NCBI GenBank assembly: GCA_945619025.1
Contig: CALZBJ010000010.1
Span: 1 to 64,000, forward strand
Reading direction: 5' to 3'
Source of the DNA: CALZBJ01 sp945619025
GTDB lineage: Bacteria > Pseudomonadota > Gammaproteobacteria > Cardiobacteriales > Wohlfahrtiimonadaceae
DNA length: 64,000 bases
Shown here: piece by piece, positions 17,587 to 25,088 of the stretch
Layout of the letters: the number at the start of each line of letters is the position of its first letter
Numbering within the stretch: the stretch's first letter is position 1
Translations under genes and position numbers: made by a program
Notes under the pieces: model-generated
Told to the model about the DNA's origin: nothing
What the model saw: only the letters and a program-made list of their open reading frames with translations
The model's database searches: none

Positions 17587-18356
17587 ATGCTGACCACTCT
17601 TAAACGCACGCTTCTTTTTTGCGCCGCCCTTGTTATCCCCTTCCAAACCGCACAATCAGAAGAGATCATTCTCTTCTCGGCCGCGACCTTACAAAATGCG
17701 ATCGATGAGATTAATGTCTCCTTTGAAAATGCCCATCCGGGAACAAAAATTGTGGCCTCCTATAATTCCGCCTCAAATCTTTCTCGCCAAATCGTTGAAG
17801 GCGCTCCTGCGCACCTTTTTATCTCCGCGAATGAGCGCTGGATGAATTATTTGGCTGAAAATAATGAGATCGATCCAGAGAGCCGCCCTATATCGTTAAA
17901 AATGAACTCGCGGTGATTACCCATAAAGATAATCCTGATATTGAGATCGATTTTAATTCCAAATCATTCTGGGAAAATGCGCTTAAAAATACACGCCTTG
18001 CCATTGGCGACCCCGATCACGTTCCGGGCGGTATGTATGTTAAAGAGAGTTTTACCAATTTAGGCATTTGGGATGTGGTAGAGCGTAAAGTCGCGGCATC
18101 GCCCACCATTCGCGCGGCACTGGTGCTTGTTGAGCGTAAAGAATCGGATCTTGGCATTGTCTATCTCTCCGATGTAGTGATTAGCGATAAAGTGAAAATC
18201 CTCGCGAAACTGCCCGAAGGCGTGCACGCACCGATTGATTTCCCCATTGCGCTTGTAGGTAAAAACCCTTCAGAGATGGCGAAAACCTATTATCATTACC
18301 TCCTCAGTGATGAGTCGAAAGAGGTCTTTAAAAAGCACGGTTTTTCGACGCCTTAA
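17587..18356 (+). pseudogene. modA: Second modA copy, broken by a one-base frameshift
   Basis: A second molybdate-binding protein gene, 770 bases (256 codons plus 2). The first part, from the ATG at 17587, has a signal peptide and TLQNAIDEINVSFENAHPG, NSASNLSRQIVEGAPAH and NERWMNYLAENNEID. It then loses frame near 17887-17892: the DNA at 17891 onward still encodes IVKNELAVITHKDN in the -1 frame, as in the intact copy (NIVKNELALITNADN). The shifted half continues cleanly to GFSTP and a stop at 18356. One base has been lost after the SRP codons. Everything else looks maintained (GDPDHVPGGMYVKESF, ERKESDLGIVYLSD), so the loss is recent or a sequencing error. It heads the unit containing modB and modC. 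Confidence 0.88.
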
Positions 18357-18411
18357 TGGCACTCATCCGTTTTGATACACGTTTTTGACACGTTAAACAA
18401 AGAGAGACAGT

Positions 18412-19110
18412 ATGTTTAGTTTAAGTCCGTATGAATGGGAAGTGATCCGGCTCAGCCTGAAAATTGGCGTTGTGGCCATCATTTTTAGCCTACCGCTTGG
18501 CATTGTGACCGCGTGGATTTTAGCGCGCTATAATTTTTATGGAAAATCGCTCGTCGATGGCATTATTAACCTGCCGCTCGTGCTTCCGCCGGTGGTCATT
18601 GGGTATCTTTTATTAGTGACGATGGGGAAAAATGGCTACGTCGGGAAATGGCTCGATCAGCTCTTTGGTTTTTCCTTTAGTTTTAACTGGAAAGGCGCGG
18701 CACTTGCCTCGGCAGTGGTGTCATTCCCGCTTCTGGTTCGTTCGATTCGCTTAAGTTTTGAATCGATCAATCAAAATCTCGAGTTTGCCGCGCGCTCACT
18801 TGGGGCAAGTTTCTTAAAGAGCTTTTTTACCATCACGTTACCCCTCGCGATCCCAGGAATTATCTCAGGGGTGGTGCTTGCCTTTGCCCGCTCGCTTGGC
18901 GAATTTGGCGCGACCATCACCTTTGTTTCCAACATTCCCGGCGAAACCCGTACCCTTCCGCTAGCGATGTATACGCTGATTCAAATCCCGAACCGTGAAG
19001 CTGATACCATGCGCCTTTGCGTGATTGCGATTATTATTTCACTCGGCGCACTCTTAATTTCTGAGTGGCTCAATCGCTCCCACCGCCGCCGTTTAGGAGA
19101 AACACGATGA
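18412..19110 (+). CDS. modB: Molybdate ABC transporter permease
   Basis: 232-residue inner-membrane permease with five to six hydrophobic segments and the ABC importer EAA loop (ARSLGASFLKSFFTITLPLAIPG), which contacts the ATPase. LPLVLPPVVIGYLLL and FARSLGEFGATITF are typical of ModB. It ends in an ATGA overlap with modC, implying translational coupling. With ModA and ModC it imports molybdate for molybdoenzyme cofactors. It lies 55 bases after the frameshifted modA. Confidence 0.95.
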   Translation: MFSLSPYEWEVIRLSLKIGVVAIIFSLPLGIVTAWILARYNFYGKSLVDGIINLPLVLPPVVIGYLLLVTMGKNGYVGKWLDQLFGFSFSFNWKGAALASAVVSFPLLVRSIRLSFESINQNLEFAARSLGASFLKSFFTITLPLAIPGIISGVVLAFARSLGEFGATITFVSNIPGETRTLPLAMYTLIQIPNREADTMRLCVIAIIISLGALLISEWLNRSHRRRLGETR

Positions 19111-19769
19111 TCGAACTCTCAATCTCACATCCGTTAAAACATTTCGCCTTTAGTGCCGATCTTCAGTTTGAGGCCAAAGGGGCGATCTCCATCTTCGGGA
19201 AATCAGGCTGCGGTAAAACGACGCTGCTTAACTTTATTGCCGGCAAACAAAAGCCGAAAAAGGGACGCATTATTGTGCGCGAGCATACGCTTCTCGATAC
19301 CGAAAAACGCATCAATCTGCCACCGCATAAACGCAATATTGGCTATGTATTCCAAGAGGCGACGCTCTTTCCCCACTATTCGGTGATGGGAAATCTCAAA
19401 TATGGCATGAAGCAAAAAGAGATGGGGAAAATTGAAGCGATTGCGGATCTCCTTGATATCTCGCACCTGTTAAATGAGCGCGTTGCCCATCTCTCCGGCG
19501 GAGAAAAACAGCGGATCGCGATTGGCCGTGCCCTGCTCCGTGAACCTCAAATTCTCTTGATGGATGAGCCTCTTGCAGCCCTTGATGCGGTGCGTAAAGA
19601 GGAGATTTTGCAATATCTTGAACGCATTATCGATTCCACCGGGATTCCGATTCTCTATGTGACCCATAATGCCAAAGAAGCCCACCGTCTATCGACACAA
19701 TTTATCCATGTCGTTGATGGGATTGCGACGCTAAAACCGATCAAAGAGTTACCAATTCCAGCGGTTTAA
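19107..19769 (+). CDS. modC: Molybdate ABC transporter ATP-binding protein, short form
   Basis: 220-residue ATPase starting at the ATG inside the modB stop (ATGA), with AGGAG just upstream. Walker A is GKSGCGKTTLL, the signature LSGGEKQRIAIGRAL and Walker B ILLMDEPLAALD; the Q-loop is FQEATLFPHY. E. coli ModC is about 350 residues and carries a C-terminal molybdate-binding (TOBE/Mop) domain. This protein stops right after the ATPase core, so it probably lacks substrate-dependent trans-inhibition. It is last in the modB-modC unit and is followed by a long hairpin (19794-19864). Confidence 0.9.
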   Translation: MIELSISHPLKHFAFSADLQFEAKGAISIFGKSGCGKTTLLNFIAGKQKPKKGRIIVREHTLLDTEKRINLPPHKRNIGYVFQEATLFPHYSVMGNLKYGMKQKEMGKIEAIADLLDISHLLNERVAHLSGGEKQRIAIGRALLREPQILLMDEPLAALDAVRKEEILQYLERIIDSTGIPILYVTHNAKEAHRLSTQFIHVVDGIATLKPIKELPIPAV

Positions 19770-19793
19770 TGCAATAAATACAAAATCTTCACT

Positions 19794-19864
19794 ATCCTAT
19801 CAATTCACTGTTTTACTACCCGTTGTATCACATCGGCAGTGTGGCAGTGGATTGATGGGATTTT
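19794..19864 (+). terminator. Probable terminator after modC
   Basis: A 17-bp inverted repeat (19794-19810 with 19845-19861, two positions as G-T pairs) with a 34-base loop and a short TTTT. A second small hairpin, ACGAAG-GA-CTTCGT, follows at once. The stem is unusually long for a terminator and the T-run is short, so a small-RNA role is possible. Confidence 0.45.
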
Positions 19865-19906
19865 AACGAAGGACTTCGTCATACCACACATAATCTAAGG
19901 AGAACT

Positions 19907-20233
19907 ATGAACCGCCTATTGATGCTATGCAGCATGATCTTTTTCCCGCTCGCACTATCGGCCCATCCCATCGTCGATAAACTCCACGACAATATGCTGT
20001 CGGTCTGCTTAGAAGATCAGTCGGAAGAGCTCTGCCGCTGCGTTGCCGGATCGTTTCGCGATATGCTCGACAAAGCCGCGCTCCCCGATGAAGATTACAA
20101 TACCATTTACGATCTGCAAAATGGCCAAGATGTGAGCGATGAGCGCCTCGCGTGGTTCGATTCCATTCTCGATTTTGACACCCACGAAGATAACGTCCGC
20201 ACCTGTTTACAGGAATTTGAAGCGATCTATTAA
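19907..20233 (+). CDS. Small secreted four-cysteine protein, unknown
   Basis: 108 residues with a signal peptide (LLMLCSMIFFPLALSAHP, cleavage near residue 19) and AAGGAGA before the ATG. The mature chain is acidic and has four cysteines, C34, C43, C45 (CRC) and C100, which could form disulfides or bind metal in the periplasm. I do not recognise the family. It is convergent with anmK, and the two stop codons overlap by three bases (20230-20233). The reverse strand here is also open for 112 codons, but signal peptide, ribosome site and cysteine pattern favour the plus frame. Confidence 0.75.
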   Translation: MNRLLMLCSMIFFPLALSAHPIVDKLHDNMLSVCLEDQSEELCRCVAGSFRDMLDKAALPDEDYNTIYDLQNGQDVSDERLAWFDSILDFDTHEDNVRTCLQEFEAIY

Positions 20234-21450
20234 CATCCTTCATTCTGGGGCCAAGGATTTGGAATAATTTGCCCCAAGATTACTCGCTCGCGCGCTCCGG
20301 TACTGCCGGGCATATTACTCGCGAGTCCGTTAAGTGTTTCATTGCCTAAAATGGCAAAGGCGATCGCCTCTTTCGCATCGCTTGAAATCCCTAAATCCTC
20401 TTGCGTTAATACCGAATATTCCGGAAGTTCCGCCCGAATCATCTCCATCAGTAACGGATTATACGCACCGCCACCGCCCGCAATAATTTCATCCACCCGG
20501 CACGTCGGAAAGATAAAACGGCGATAACTCTCTGCAATGGTATAAGCGGTAAATCGAGTTAAAGTATGGATAAGATCATATTCATATTGCGTTTGATCCG
20601 ATTGATTCAAGCGGCGATAACGCTCACAAAGCTTTGCAACGCGGCTTTCTCCATAATGCTCGCGCCCCGTTGATTTCGGCGGAATCATCTCAAGGTAAGG
20701 ATCGGTTTTTAACTCGGCAAACAGCGCTTCGATCAAACGCCCCTTTCTGCCATGTTCCCCATTATGATCGTATGGCTGATTAAATAACCGCATCATCGCC
20801 GCATTAATCATCATATTCCCAGGTCCGGTATCAAAAGCGGAGACCTCACTCATCGCGCAATTTTTCGGAAGAATCGTCACATTGCCAATCCCGCCAATAT
20901 TTTGCAGTAGACGGCTTTTTGTCTCAGAGCGATAGAGCAGATATTCCGTATAAGGCACAAGCGGCGCGCCCTCGCCGCCCGCCACCAAATCCATCATGCG
21001 AAAATTAAATACCACCGCCGTTTTAAAGTAGTACGCAAGTGGCGATGGATCACCAATTTGCAGCGTTGAAGGCACAAAAGGTTTCGTTGCGTTTGGCTGA
21101 TGATAGATCGTCTGCCCATGGCTTGCGATAAAATCAATTGTTTCATCGGGCGAGATAATTTGCTTTTGAGAGGCTTCCGCAAGTAACGCCTCCACTGCCG
21201 TTTGGTAGAGATACCCGAGCTCAGTATTGAGCGAACAAATTTCATCAACCTTTGCCGTATCGGGATGGCTAACGCGCAAAATCGCCTCACGCACCTCATT
21301 AGGCATCGGATAGGCGTAAAAGTGAAGGAGCTCGCATTGAGTGGTCACGCCCGCGCCTTCAATTGAGACGAGCGCCGCATCAATCCCATCGAGTGATGTG
21401 CCGGACATAAGCCCGATTGCAAGTTTACGTTCTTTGTTACTCATCCGCAT
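20230..21450 (-). CDS. anmK: Anhydro-N-acetylmuramic acid kinase
   Basis: Phosphorylates and opens 1,6-anhydro-MurNAc to MurNAc-6-phosphate in cell-wall recycling. About 406 residues. Family motifs seen: GLMSGTSLDGIDAALV (ATP-binding loop and catalytic aspartate region), SHGQTIYHQP, QIGDPSPLA, NIGGIGNVT, DTGPGNMMI and the C-terminal GGGGAYNPLL. I chose the ATG at 21450, which has GAGGA 5 bases upstream and overlaps the end of murQ by 14 bases; an alternative ATG lies at 21444. The overlap shows co-translation with murQ, whose product uses the MurNAc-6-P made here. Confidence 0.95.
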   Translation of the reverse strand: MRMSNKERKLAIGLMSGTSLDGIDAALVSIEGAGVTTQCELLHFYAYPMPNEVREAILRVSHPDTAKVDEICSLNTELGYLYQTAVEALLAEASQKQIISPDETIDFIASHGQTIYHQPNATKPFVPSTLQIGDPSPLAYYFKTAVVFNFRMMDLVAGGEGAPLVPYTEYLLYRSETKSRLLQNIGGIGNVTILPKNCAMSEVSAFDTGPGNMMINAAMMRLFNQPYDHNGEHGRKGRLIEALFAELKTDPYLEMIPPKSTGREHYGESRVAKLCERYRRLNQSDQTQYEYDLIHTLTRFTAYTIAESYRRFIFPTCRVDEIIAGGGGAYNPLLMEMIRAELPEYSVLTQEDLGISSDAKEAIAFAILGNETLNGLASNMPGSTGARERVILGQIIPNPWPQNEGC

Positions 21451-22384
21451 GTTGTTCCTCGCGCTCGCTCCCGTTTTGAGTCTTCCCATAGGCTGATAAT
21501 ACCGCATGAATTCGTCCTTCATGAGCCGTAAGCGCCGCCTGCGCTCTTTCTCTATCAACACCCAAAAACTCCATCACAATGGCGGTTTTGACATGCTCAC
21601 CACTCGCCTCTAACAGCACCGTCGCACGGGGATAATCGCACCCCGTTGCCGCCATAATCATCTGCCGAGAACGCTCAATTAACTTTTGATTAGTCGCCCG
21701 CACATCGACCATCCAATTTTGATAGACTTTGCCCCACTTAATCATAATCCCGCTTGAAAGCATATTGAGAATCATCTTCTGCGCCGAACCGGCCTTCATT
21801 CGGGTTGATCCGGTAATCACCTCGGGGCCGACAACTGCCTCAATCGCCACATCCGCTTTCTTGCCAATCGCACTTCCTTTAACGCAGGCAATCGCAATCG
21901 TCGCCGCCCCTTTTTCGGCCGCATACTCAAGTGCGCCAAGGCAATAAGGCGTTCTACCAGAGGATGAAATCGCACAGATCACATCACGTAAATTAAAGTT
22001 AATGCGATCAAGATCCTCCCGCGCCGCCGTTTGATTATCTTCCGCCGCTTCCACTGGGTGACGGAGCGCACGGTCGCCCCCCGCAATCATGCCAATCACC
22101 GATTCCTCCCCAACGCCAAAGGTTGGCAGACATTCGGAGGCATCAAGCACGCCCAAACGCCCCGACGTACCGGCCCCCATGTAAATTAAACGCCCACCCG
22201 CCTTAACACGACTGTACGCAAGATCAATCGCCGCCGCAATTGCATCTATTTCAGCATGAATCGCCTCAATCACCGCGCGATCTTCGCTATTAATTAAAGC
22301 CACCAATGAACGAGTATCGAGTGCATCAATCGCTGTGGTGCGAGGATTGCGATTTTCCGTCGTTAATTTACTTAAATCAGGCAT
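21437..22384 (-). CDS. murQ: N-acetylmuramic acid 6-phosphate etherase
   Basis: Cleaves the lactyl ether of MurNAc-6-P to give GlcNAc-6-P and D-lactate. 315 residues from the ATG at 22384 (AAAGGAA 6 bases upstream). The SIS sugar-isomerase fold shows as IYMGAGTSGRLGVLDASECLPTFG, MIAGGDRALRHPVE, ISSSGRTPYCLGAL, GPEVITGSTRMKAGSAQKM and a C-terminal helical region. It is the first gene of murQ-anmK. A candidate promoter just upstream (TTGAGT, about 18 bases, TTATAG) follows the terminator of the membrane gene before it. Confidence 0.96.
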   Translation of the reverse strand: MPDLSKLTTENRNPRTTAIDALDTRSLVALINSEDRAVIEAIHAEIDAIAAAIDLAYSRVKAGGRLIYMGAGTSGRLGVLDASECLPTFGVGEESVIGMIAGGDRALRHPVEAAEDNQTAAREDLDRINFNLRDVICAISSSGRTPYCLGALEYAAEKGAATIAIACVKGSAIGKKADVAIEAVVGPEVITGSTRMKAGSAQKMILNMLSSGIMIKWGKVYQNWMVDVRATNQKLIERSRQMIMAATGCDYPRATVLLEASGEHVKTAIVMEFLGVDRERAQAALTAHEGRIHAVLSAYGKTQNGSEREEQHADE

Positions 22385-22482
22385 GGGATTCCTTTCAATA
22401 TCACTCCGATTAAACATCCTCTTACTATAACGAATTTTCCCGCGACGCACTCAAATTCCCATAAAACCAATAAAACAGGCTC

Positions 22483-22511
22483 AAAAAACGCCTCACATAG
22501 CAGGAGGCGTT
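22483..22511 (-). terminator. Intrinsic terminator of the PTS IIC-like gene
   Basis: Perfect AACGCCTC/GAGGCGTT stem followed by a run of six T on the minus strand, between the IIC-like gene and murQ. Confidence 0.85.
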
Positions 22512-22558
22512 AAAAGGTTATAATCTATAAAACAAGATGACTATCAAATAAGACCTAA

Positions 22559-23575
22559 TTACTCGTAAGTCAGCGTCATATCGCCAACTTTAATTAGATT
22601 GGCACGGCGCATCATTCCAGCGACAAATAGGCTCACAATCATCGGAATCGCCACATGAAACACCAGGACTAGAATTAAGGTCCGCATGGAAAAGCCCATC
22701 GATTCAAACGCCATAAATTGCCCTACAAGACCGCTCGTTCCCATACCGGCACCGGCTTTATTATTGGTCATCTCAAAGATAGTGATGGCAAGCGGTGCAG
22801 CGACAATTCCGGCCACCGTCGGAGGGATTAAAATCATCGGATTTTTCACAATGTTCGCAATTTGGAGCATCGAGGTACCGATTCCTTGCGCAATGAAACC
22901 GCCAATTCCATTTTCACGATAACTGATCGAGGCAAAGCCAATCATCTGCGCTGAACACCCGATCACAGCAGCTCCCGCGGCGACACCATCAAGCCCGAGC
23001 ATAAAGGCAATGGCCGCGCTTGAAATCGGTGCTGTGAGCGCAAGCCCCATAATGGTGGCCACCAAAATCGACATCACAAAGGGACGTTGCGTGGTTGCCC
23101 AATTAATCAGCTCGCCAAGCCCCGTCATCAATTCTTGAATCGGCACGCCCACAAATTTTGCCACATAAAAACCCACCACAAAGACGGTAAAGGGCACGAC
23201 GATAATATCAACGCGCGTCACCCGATAGATCATTTTCCCAAGTTCGGTCGCGATTAAAACCGCAATATAACTTCCAACCGGCCCGCCAATCTGATTACCA
23301 AACGCGCCGACAAATACCGCAGAAAAGAGAACGAGCGGCGGCGCTTTAAGACTTGCCGCAATGGCGACCCCAATCGCCGCGCCAACGATTTTCGGATCCA
23401 TGGCAAATTTCCCCATCTCCACAAAATCCGCAACGCCAATCTGCTCGCCGAGCGTCTTAATAATAAGCCCAATTAAGAGCGATGAAAACAGCCCAAGCGC
23501 CATATAACTGAGCGCTGTAATAAAATAATCTCGCGGGGAGAGCGTCACCCCTTTTTTATGCAAAAACTCGATCAT
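22559..23575 (-). CDS. PTS IIC-like membrane protein (PTS_EIIC_2 / PfoR type)
   Basis: 338 residues and about nine hydrophobic segments. Motifs such as LKAPPLVLFSAVFVGAFGNQIGGPVGSYIA, SAAIAFMLGLDGVAAGAAVIGCSAQMIGF and NNKAGAGMGTSGLVGQF place it in the stand-alone PTS_EIIC_2 family related to PfoR. These proteins have no IIA or IIB domains, and their substrate and energy source are unknown. It lies upstream of murQ-anmK in the same direction but is separated by a strong terminator, so any role in amino-sugar or muropeptide uptake is inference. No ptsH, ptsI or IIB partner is in the window. Confidence 0.75.
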   Translation of the reverse strand: MIEFLHKKGVTLSPRDYFITALSYMALGLFSSLLIGLIIKTLGEQIGVADFVEMGKFAMDPKIVGAAIGVAIAASLKAPPLVLFSAVFVGAFGNQIGGPVGSYIAVLIATELGKMIYRVTRVDIIVVPFTVFVVGFYVAKFVGVPIQELMTGLGELINWATTQRPFVMSILVATIMGLALTAPISSAAIAFMLGLDGVAAGAAVIGCSAQMIGFASISYRENGIGGFIAQGIGTSMLQIANIVKNPMILIPPTVAGIVAAPLAITIFEMTNNKAGAGMGTSGLVGQFMAFESMGFSMRTLILVLVFHVAIPMIVSLFVAGMMRRANLIKVGDMTLTYE

Positions 23576-23707
23576 CTCAACCTATCCTCGTCTATTTATT
23601 ATGATGATTATCGACTTATACTCATTTTGAGCAAAATTAAAATAACGTTTATTATCATACGCCTTATCGCAAGATTTGCCAGCTTTATTTACTTTGACCA
23701 ATAACGG

Positions 23708-24523
23708 TTAAATGATGAAGTCGTAATGCCCATTTGCATGTTTTTGAATCGTTCCGGGCAGCGTTACCTGCACTTCATTTAAATATTGATAGACCTCGCG
23801 CGCACGATCCCGATCAGCTTTATCGATGGTGACATGGCAACGCCCTTCCACGCGCCCAAGCTCGCCGAGCACCTCGCCAAGGGGATTAATTACACAGCTA
23901 CCGCCGGCAAAATTATGCCCATAACGATCTTCTCCCACATGATTTACCATCGCGATAAAGAGTTGATTTTCGAGCGCACGACTGATGCCATTTGCGCGGT
24001 GAACATAGCCGTAGGGATCCATATTGCCGTTGGTGACCAAAACAAGATCGGCATCGAGCATCGCAAGCGCTCGGGCGGTTTCGGGATATTCAATGTCAAA
24101 ACAGATCAAAATCCCGATACGATAGCCCTTATATTCAAAGGTGGTATAGCGATCGCCCACCTGAAAAACTTCTTTATCGGTCAGCCACAGTTGCGTTTTA
24201 CGGTAGTAATTTAAGAGTCCCTCTGGCGCGACAAAAACGGAGGTGTTGTAATAATGCTCGCCCGCTTTTTCCGCCATGCCGACTACGATCGCAACGCCCG
24301 TCTCTTTTGAGACTTGATGGAGCGTTTGAATAATCGGCCCATCGAGCGGTTCTGCAATCGATTCAATATTTTCAGGTGTTGGAAATCCACTAAAAAAGAC
24401 CTCAGGGAAGATCATAATATCGGTCTTATCGCCGGCATTTTGCACCGCATCACAAGCCTTTTTAAGGTTGGCTTTTACATCCCCTTCAACGGCTTTTAAC
24501 TGGGCTAATTCAAGAGTTAACAT
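23708..24523 (-). CDS. Nitrilase-superfamily carbon-nitrogen hydrolase
   Basis: 271-residue amidohydrolase with the full Glu-Lys-Cys triad: the glutamate in IFPEVFFSG, the lysine in YRKTQLW and the cysteine in GILICFDIEYPE. NGISRALENQLFIAMVN is also typical of the superfamily. It cleaves a C-N bond of an unidentified amide, nitrile or carbamoyl substrate; the closest impression is of the omega-amidase or carbamoylputrescine-amidase branches, but I cannot choose. It diverges from the NIF3-like gene, with 100 bases between them holding a GTTAGC/GCTAAC inverted repeat. Confidence 0.85.
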   Translation of the reverse strand: MLTLELAQLKAVEGDVKANLKKACDAVQNAGDKTDIMIFPEVFFSGFPTPENIESIAEPLDGPIIQTLHQVSKETGVAIVVGMAEKAGEHYYNTSVFVAPEGLLNYYRKTQLWLTDKEVFQVGDRYTTFEYKGYRIGILICFDIEYPETARALAMLDADLVLVTNGNMDPYGYVHRANGISRALENQLFIAMVNHVGEDRYGHNFAGGSCVINPLGEVLGELGRVEGRCHVTIDKADRDRAREVYQYLNEVQVTLPGTIQKHANGHYDFII

Positions 24524-24623
24524 CGTATCGCTCCTTTTATCAATTTTTACAATCCTTATTAAAGGTTAGCACAACTTTATGATACGATCGGCTAACACCT
24601 AAACGTTCATAGGAGTCTAATCA

Positions 24624-24950
24624 ATGTATAAACTGGTCTTTTTTGTTCCCGATTCTCACGTGGAAGAGGTGAAAGAAGCGATCTTTGCAACGGGCGCTGG
24701 GAAAATTGGCAATTACTCGCATTGCTCCTGGCAAACCCTTGGGCAAGGGCAATTTAAGCCGCTTCAGGGGAGTAATCCCTTTTCTGGCATTCAAGGCAAT
24801 CTCTCCCGCTGTGAAGAATGGCGCGTTGAGCTTGTGTTAGAAAAATCGCTCGCAAAAGCGGCGATCACCGCACTTAAAAAGGCCCATCCCTATGAAACGC
24901 CGGCGTTTGATCTCATTGAACTAATCGATCCGTTTAAGGATTTGGGTTAA
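24624..24950 (+). CDS. NIF3/YqfO-like small protein
   Basis: 108 residues corresponding to the inserted CutA/PII-like domain of YqfO (NIF3 family) as a free-standing protein: YKLVFFVPDSHVEEVKEAIF, GAGKIGNYSHCSWQTLGQG, EWRVELVLEK and KAHPYETPAFDLIEL. Stand-alone versions are widespread in gammaproteobacteria. The fold resembles trimeric PII/CutA1 proteins and may bind a small ligand or metal, but the function is not established. AGGAG lies upstream of the ATG. It is followed by FUSC, with about 140 bases and a -10-like TATAAT (25054-25059) between. Confidence 0.82.
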   Translation: MYKLVFFVPDSHVEEVKEAIFATGAGKIGNYSHCSWQTLGQGQFKPLQGSNPFSGIQGNLSRCEEWRVELVLEKSLAKAAITALKKAHPYETPAFDLIELIDPFKDLG

Positions 24951-25088
24951 CGGTAGAGGAAACCACCATACAATTCAAAATACTACTTAAAATAACCTTA
25001 CATTAACCAATAAAAGTAACGCCCTTCTTCAAGCGCGATTGCTGAAAATCCCGTATAATACGCCTTTTACCCAACAATAAGGAGTCGT

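Noticed and set aside
17881..17910. Programmed -1 frameshift in the second modA
   Set aside because: No proper X-XXY-YYZ slippery heptamer in frame, and the shifted frame is already conserved before the A-run, which fits a plain one-base deletion better.
19905..20243. 112-codon minus-strand ORF opposite the small secreted protein
   Set aside because: Arg-rich shadow translation with no signal, no ribosome site, and it runs into the anmK end; the plus frame has a signal peptide and cysteine pattern.
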